Assembly (NCBI GenBank): GCA_964569015.1 | Contig: CAZMSN010000005.1 | Location: forward strand, 1 to 64,000 | DNA length: 64,000 nt | Direction of reading: 5' to 3' | DNA from: CAYQEC01 sp964569015 | GTDB taxonomy: Bacteria > Actinomycetota > Acidimicrobiia > Spongiisociales > UBA5794 | Shown here: positions 60,331 through 64,000 of the stretch, piece by piece | Position numbering within the stretch: the first letter of the stretch is position 1 | Layout: every line of letters begins with the position of its first letter | Position numbers and translations under genes: made by a program | Notes under the pieces: generated by a model | What the model was told of the DNA's origin: nothing | What the model saw: the letters and a program-made list of their open reading frames with translations, nothing else | Databases searched by the model: none

Positions 60331-60843
60331 ATGAAACAGCTCCTGGTGATGCGGCACGCCAAATCCGACTGGGGAGGCGAGGTCGCCGATCACGACCGCC
60401 CCCTCAATCGCCGGGGCAAGGCCTCGGCGACCGTGATGGGACAGGTACTGACCCTCATGGACCACGAGCCTCAGCTCATCTACAGCTCGACTGCGGTGCG
60501 GGCCCGCACCACAGCCGAGCTCGCCGCCGGCGCCGGTGGCTGGGGCGCCGAGATCGAGCTGATCCCCGAGCTGTACGGCACCTCCTCCGCCAACGCCCTC
60601 GACGTCGTCAGCAGGGCCCCGCGGGCGATCCGCTCCCTGATGATCGTCGGACACCAGCCGACCTGGGGCGATCTCGTATCTGAGCTCACCGGATCCAACG
60701 CCCAGATCAGGACCGCATCGGTGATCGGCATCGATCTGGCGATCCTGGAATGGACGGAGACCCGCACCGGGCGCGCCGAGCTCGCGTTCGCCCTCCACCC
60801 CCGGCTGTTCATGGAAGGCAAATGGGGCGACCTGTTCGACTGA
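60331..60843 (+). CDS. sixA: SixA-type phosphohistidine phosphatase
   Basis: The 170-residue histidine phosphatase superfamily protein has MRHAKSDWG (the RH phosphate pocket), STAVRARTTAEL, and MIVGHQPTWGDL with the second histidine. In E. coli SixA acts on phosphohistidine of ArcB and PTS protein NPr; the target here is unknown. The ATG at 60331 has a leaderless -10; a longer frame upstream is rejected. Confidence 0.88.
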   Translation: MKQLLVMRHAKSDWGGEVADHDRPLNRRGKASATVMGQVLTLMDHEPQLIYSSTAVRARTTAELAAGAGGWGAEIELIPELYGTSSANALDVVSRAPRAIRSLMIVGHQPTWGDLVSELTGSNAQIRTASVIGIDLAILEWTETRTGRAELAFALHPRLFMEGKWGDLFD

Positions 60844-61113
60844 GCGGCCGTGTCCTCGAAGGGAGCCAGGCGAAAGGATCCCCGGCGGACGACTCTCGGC
60901 TCGGGCCTGCGGCGCGAAGGTGCCGGCACGACCTACACCAAGAGACGGCCCAGCCTGCCGGATGCACCGCTGCGCTCACTACGATGAGGGCGCCGCCGGG
61001 ATGCTGATGGAGCGGGTGCCTGTGGTGAGAGCCACCGGCCAACCAGTTGATGCAACACCGGCACGCACCGTGGTCGAGCATTGTCCTGGAGAGAAGCGGT
61101 AGGGGAATCGAAA
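60844..61113. other. 270-nt gap upstream of NifX-like gene
   Basis: I see no convincing gene. A TACGAT hexamer at about 60979-60984 could be the promoter of the NifX-DUF89 pair. A 60-codon frame on the plus strand (60920-61102) has no ribosome binding site and looks spurious. Confidence 0.35.
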
Positions 61114-61449
61114 ATGAGAATCGCGGTACCAGTGAGTGACGGCGTCCTCTGCCGCCACTTCGGCCACTGCACGACGGTGGCCTTGTTCGAAGTGGACCCC
61201 GACACGTCGACCATCCAATGCCGACAGGACCTGATCCCGCCGCCTCACGAGCCCGGAGTCCTTCCCCGCTGGCTCAACGAGCAGGAAGCCACGGTCATCA
61301 TCAGCGGCGGCATGGGAAGACGGGCACAGGACCTCTTCGCCCAGAACGGCATCACCGTGGTCGTTGGCTCGGTCGGCGAGCCCGAGACGATCGTCGAGGA
61401 CTACCTGGACGGCCGGTTGGAGACGGACGACAACTTCTGCGACCACTGA
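61114..61449 (+). CDS. NifX/NifB C-terminal-like (dinitrogenase Fe-Mo cofactor) protein
   Basis: The 111-residue protein is a NifX/NafY-like fold: MRIAVPVSDG, FGHC (a conserved cysteine/histidine site), ISGGMGRRAQDLF and a C-terminal Asp-rich end with Cys-Asp-His. Family members bind Fe-S or Fe-Mo cofactor precursors. No nitrogenase is in the window, so this is probably a stand-alone metal-cluster protein. The ATG follows AGGGGAATC. The DUF89 gene starts 38 nt downstream. Confidence 0.85.
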   Translation: MRIAVPVSDGVLCRHFGHCTTVALFEVDPDTSTIQCRQDLIPPPHEPGVLPRWLNEQEATVIISGGMGRRAQDLFAQNGITVVVGSVGEPETIVEDYLDGRLETDDNFCDH

Positions 61450-61487
61450 CCCGTCCGCCCGGACACCGGGCAGAAAGACAGAACCTG

Positions 61488-62390
61488 GTGAGGACCGAGC
61501 TCGAATGCATCCCGTGTCTCTTGAGGCAGAGCCTCGAGGCAGCCCGGTTCGTCACCGAGGACCCTGCCATCCACGAGCTCGTGATGCGGGAGACCTTGCG
61601 CACGGTGGCCGACCTGGACTTCCTCGAGTCGCCACCCACGATTGCGCAGGTCGTTCACCGCAGGCTGCGTGAGCTCACAGGTGACCCCGACCCCTATCGG
61701 TCGGCCAAGGCTGCCGCCAATCGCCTCGTCATGGCATTGCTGCCGGAGCTGGCCGCCGACGTGGAGCGGGCGCCCGACCCACTGCTGGCAGCGGTCCGGC
61801 TGGCGATCGCAGGCAACGTCATCGACCTGGCAATAACCGCCGATCTCACCGAGGCCGTGACCTGTCGGGCGCTGCAAGACGCGTCACGCGAGCCGTTCCA
61901 CGGCGAGTGGACGGAGTTCCGCCGAGCACTGGCCGACGCGACGGACATTCTCTATCTGGCGGACAACGCCGGCGAGATCGTCACCGACCGCCTGCTCATC
62001 GAGCAGATCGGCCCGGCGCGGGTGACCATGGCCGTCCGTGGCCACGCGGTCATCAACGACGCAACTCTCGCCGATGCGCGCGATGTCGGTCTCTGCGAAC
62101 TCGTCGAGGTGGTTTCCAACGGCTCGGACGCGCCGGGCACGATCCTCGACGACTGCGATGCCTCGTTTCGCGAGCGATTCCGGAACGCCGATCTGCTGAT
62201 CGCCAAGGGACAAGGCAACTTCGAGACGCTCAGTCACGCCGAGGACGACGAGGACACGAAAGACGGCGTCTTCTTCCTCTTCAAGGTGAAATGCCCGGTG
62301 GTCGCCGGCCAGGTCAACCTGCCGGTCGGTTCCCAGGCGCTGGTTCAAGCCCATCCGACCCGGCCCGTGCTCGATCCCGGAACCGCCTGA
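61488..62390 (+). CDS. DUF89 / ARMT1-like metal-dependent protein (AF1104 group)
   Basis: The 300-residue protein has the N-terminal CxxC of archaeal/bacterial DUF89 proteins (ELECIPCLLRQSLEA), the central YLADNAGEIVTDRLLIE motif with metal-binding Asp/Asn, and AKGQGNFETL near the end. DUF89 enzymes are metal-dependent phosphatases on damaged metabolites such as sugar phosphates. The GTG at 61488 puts the CxxC at the N-terminus. It follows the NifX-like gene closely, suggesting an operon. Confidence 0.85.
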   Translation: MRTELECIPCLLRQSLEAARFVTEDPAIHELVMRETLRTVADLDFLESPPTIAQVVHRRLRELTGDPDPYRSAKAAANRLVMALLPELAADVERAPDPLLAAVRLAIAGNVIDLAITADLTEAVTCRALQDASREPFHGEWTEFRRALADATDILYLADNAGEIVTDRLLIEQIGPARVTMAVRGHAVINDATLADARDVGLCELVEVVSNGSDAPGTILDDCDASFRERFRNADLLIAKGQGNFETLSHAEDDEDTKDGVFFLFKVKCPVVAGQVNLPVGSQALVQAHPTRPVLDPGTA

Positions 62391-62488
62391 GCAAGCACAC
62401 GGCTCCCTTGGAAGCCGGCGCCGTCATGGCAACCGGTCGAACCGCAGCCGCCTCCGGAGCGGCAGATCGATTCCGCCGTACTCCCCGG

Positions 62489-63493
62489 TCACGACCCGGT
62501 CAGGGCGAGCCCCACCATGCCGACGATGGCGATCACCGCGCCCACGAAATACCACGGCGGCGGCCGGTGCTTCTCCAGCCACCTGGCGAACGGAACGCTG
62601 ATCAGGGGGGCAACGGCGGCGATCGCCTGTACCTTGCCCGGCTGCATGGTCTGCAGTGCCCAGACCATGCAGGTGACGCCGAGGATGGGGCCAAACAGGG
62701 CGTTGGCGCCGACCCAGGGCCATGCCTTCTCCGGCGGCGACTCGGCGCTCTCGTCGGCATCGCCGGCATCGGCGGTGACGCCTTCGACGGGGGTCCCCGC
62801 CGGACCGAGCGCGGCCCGGGCCCACGAAACGCGCCGGGAAGCCCACCACACCGCCAGGAACACCAACAGCGCCACACAGAAGCCGCCGGTGAGGCGATCG
62901 AAGGCGGCCGTGAACACGTAATCGAAGCTGCTGCCGACCTTCACCTTCGGGCCGTCGGGAACAGCCTGCACCGTCTGCTGAACAGCGATCAGAGCCTTGC
63001 GGCTGATCACAGCGCTGATCCCCTGTGCGATCGCCGCGATGCACGCCAGCGTCACACCACTCGCCGCCCCGACCCGCCGGGCGGCGCCCCTCACGTAGGG
63101 GAGCAGGCCGATGACCACTCCGGCCAGGACCACCAGGCACCAGACGATCTCCTCGCCGGTGAGCCGATCGGAGAACCACACCCAGGCCAGCACGGCAGCG
63201 GCGAAGGCGGCCACGGTCTCTACCACCAGTGAGGCCAGCGGCGCCCCCAGCGGCGGCAGTGCCCGGAACATCGCCAGCCCCCCGATGCCGAACCCGATCG
63301 CCCCCGCGGTAGCGAACATCCAGTACTCGGTGCCGAGGCCCCTGCCGACGGTGAATGCCAGCACGCCGATCACACCCAGGGCAATCAGCAGCCGCAGCAG
63401 ATTGGCCCTCACAAACCCGAGCAGCCGGATGGCGCGTCGGGCACAGACCGGGGTGATGCCGTAGAACAGTGCGGTGAGGCTGGCCCCGATCAA
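62489..63493 (-). CDS. EamA/DMT family transporter
   Basis: The 334-residue protein has about ten membrane helices in two EamA repeats, with a charged loop of about 50 residues in the middle (near 220-250). It would export or import a small metabolite, not identifiable from sequence. The TTG start at 63493 overlaps the stop of the NuoE-like gene (TTGA), so translation is coupled. Confidence 0.8.
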   Translation of the reverse strand: MIGASLTALFYGITPVCARRAIRLLGFVRANLLRLLIALGVIGVLAFTVGRGLGTEYWMFATAGAIGFGIGGLAMFRALPPLGAPLASLVVETVAAFAAAVLAWVWFSDRLTGEEIVWCLVVLAGVVIGLLPYVRGAARRVGAASGVTLACIAAIAQGISAVISRKALIAVQQTVQAVPDGPKVKVGSSFDYVFTAAFDRLTGGFCVALLVFLAVWWASRRVSWARAALGPAGTPVEGVTADAGDADESAESPPEKAWPWVGANALFGPILGVTCMVWALQTMQPGKVQAIAAVAPLISVPFARWLEKHRPPPWYFVGAVIAIVGMVGLALTGS

Positions 63494-63993
63494 CCTGCGG
63501 CACCCCGGAGCGCAGCGACGATGTCGGTGACCTTCTCCGGGGTGAGGTCGCCGTATGCCTCGTCGTTCACCAGCATCGCCGGGGCCTGGTCACACATGCC
63601 GATGCAGTTGGCCCACTCCAGCGTGAACAGTTCGTCCTCGGTTGTCTCCCCAAATGACACGCCCAGCTCGCGCTCGAGCTGATCGGCCACCGCCTGCTTG
63701 CCTGCGAACTCGCAGCTGAGCGTCCGGCACATCCGGATCACATAGCGGCCGGTTCGTCGTGTGCCGAGGAACGAGTAGAACGTGGCCACCCCATAGACCT
63801 CGACGGGTGGCACGTCCAGCCGGTCGGCGATCACCTGCATCGCCAGGTCGCCGATCTCCCGATACCGCTCGCGTAGGTCCTGCAGCACGGGGATGAGCGC
63901 ATCGCGGCTCCGTCCGTGGCGCTCCACCAGAGCGTCGATCTCGTCGACCAGCTCCGCCTGTTGCGCGGTCAGCTCGGGTGGCACGGTCAGCAT
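63490..63993 (-). CDS. NuoE-like [2Fe-2S] thioredoxin-fold subunit
   Basis: The 167-residue protein has the NuoE 24-kDa pattern: helical N-terminus, VYGVATFYSFLGTRRTG, C-x4-C (MCRTLSC) and, 40 residues later, C-x3-C (NCIGMC). It carries one [2Fe-2S] cluster and usually pairs with a NuoF-type flavoprotein in complex I, a formate dehydrogenase or a hydrogenase. The partner genes lie beyond the right edge, so the complex cannot be named. The ATG is 7 nt from the window end. Confidence 0.88.
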   Translation of the reverse strand: MLTVPPELTAQQAELVDEIDALVERHGRSRDALIPVLQDLRERYREIGDLAMQVIADRLDVPPVEVYGVATFYSFLGTRRTGRYVIRMCRTLSCEFAGKQAVADQLERELGVSFGETTEDELFTLEWANCIGMCDQAPAMLVNDEAYGDLTPEKVTDIVAALRGAAG

Positions 63994-64000
63994 GCGGAAT

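Noticed and set aside
61114..61449. NifX-like gene as evidence for nitrogen fixation
   Set aside because: No nitrogenase or other nif gene is present; this family is widespread in non-fixing bacteria.
1..64000. Mobile elements, prophage, CRISPR arrays or defence islands
   Set aside because: No transposase, integrase, phage gene, regularly spaced repeat or typical defence gene was seen; the tRNA cluster has no adjoining integrase or attachment repeat.

Overview
The window is high-G+C DNA (about two thirds G+C by eye) densely packed with genes on both strands. Nothing in it looks like a plasmid, prophage, insertion sequence or CRISPR array. The block rimO-cinA-thpR-recA-rny-miaB-miaA-dapF, facing lexA / LysM protein / nrdR, is the actinobacterial SOS and tRNA-modification neighbourhood. 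RNase Y next to RNase J, together with TIGR03084, DUF4032 and LOG-family proteins, suggests a deep-branching actinomycete, most likely Acidimicrobiia. That placement is inference from gene content; no rRNA is present.

Layout. 0-8.5 kb: a small zincin, a PlsB-type acyltransferase, the first of two related coiled-coil proteins, an Nfu-type Fe-S carrier, a long-chain acyl-CoA ligase and MalQ. 8.6-9.4 kb: tRNA-Gly, tRNA-Cys, tRNA-Val and dUTPase. 9.4-21.6 kb: nrdR, a YneA/ChiZ-like LysM protein, three LexA boxes, lexA, then the leftward operon from rimO to dapF with a fourth LexA box before recA. 21.6-35.3 kb: flavin reductase, PHP phosphatase, fused PabB-PabC, FtsK, the second coiled-coil paralogue, RNase J, DapA, a thioredoxin-TPR protein, DapB, an M16 peptidase, a lipoprotein hydrolase and ArfB. 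35.3-45.8 kb: a VWA/AAA+ pair with altered ATPase motifs, YajQ, Hpt, a HAD enzyme, a LOG protein, a TIGR03084-BtpA-PPC gene run, a possible PD-(D/E)XK protein and glutamate dehydrogenase. 45.9-64 kb: full-length Lhr, DUF4032 and Usp proteins, an ABC exporter with a lipoprotein, a lipoate-ligase-like protein, an AroQ-hydrolase fusion, aspartate and phosphoserine aminotransferases, SixA, a NifX/DUF89 pair, a DMT transporter and a NuoE-like subunit at the right edge.

The genes are mostly housekeeping: DNA damage response (lexA, recA, LysM inhibitor, lhr), RNA metabolism (rny, rnj, miaA, miaB, rimO), lysine/peptidoglycan precursors (dapA, dapB, dapF), folate and shikimate steps (pabBC, aroQ), serine and aspartate synthesis (serC, aspC), and Fe-S handling (nfu, NifX-like, NuoE).

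The most striking global signal is regulatory. About twenty genes carry a TANNNT -10 hexamer only 6-9 nt before the start codon, with no Shine-Dalgarno between, which implies widespread leaderless transcription. The most unusual proteins are the AroQ-alpha/beta-hydrolase fusion whose nucleophile serine is glutamate, the VWA/AAA+ pair with non-canonical Walker motifs, and the two coiled-coil proteins that share a YSRRSA-K/R-LPRLG tail.
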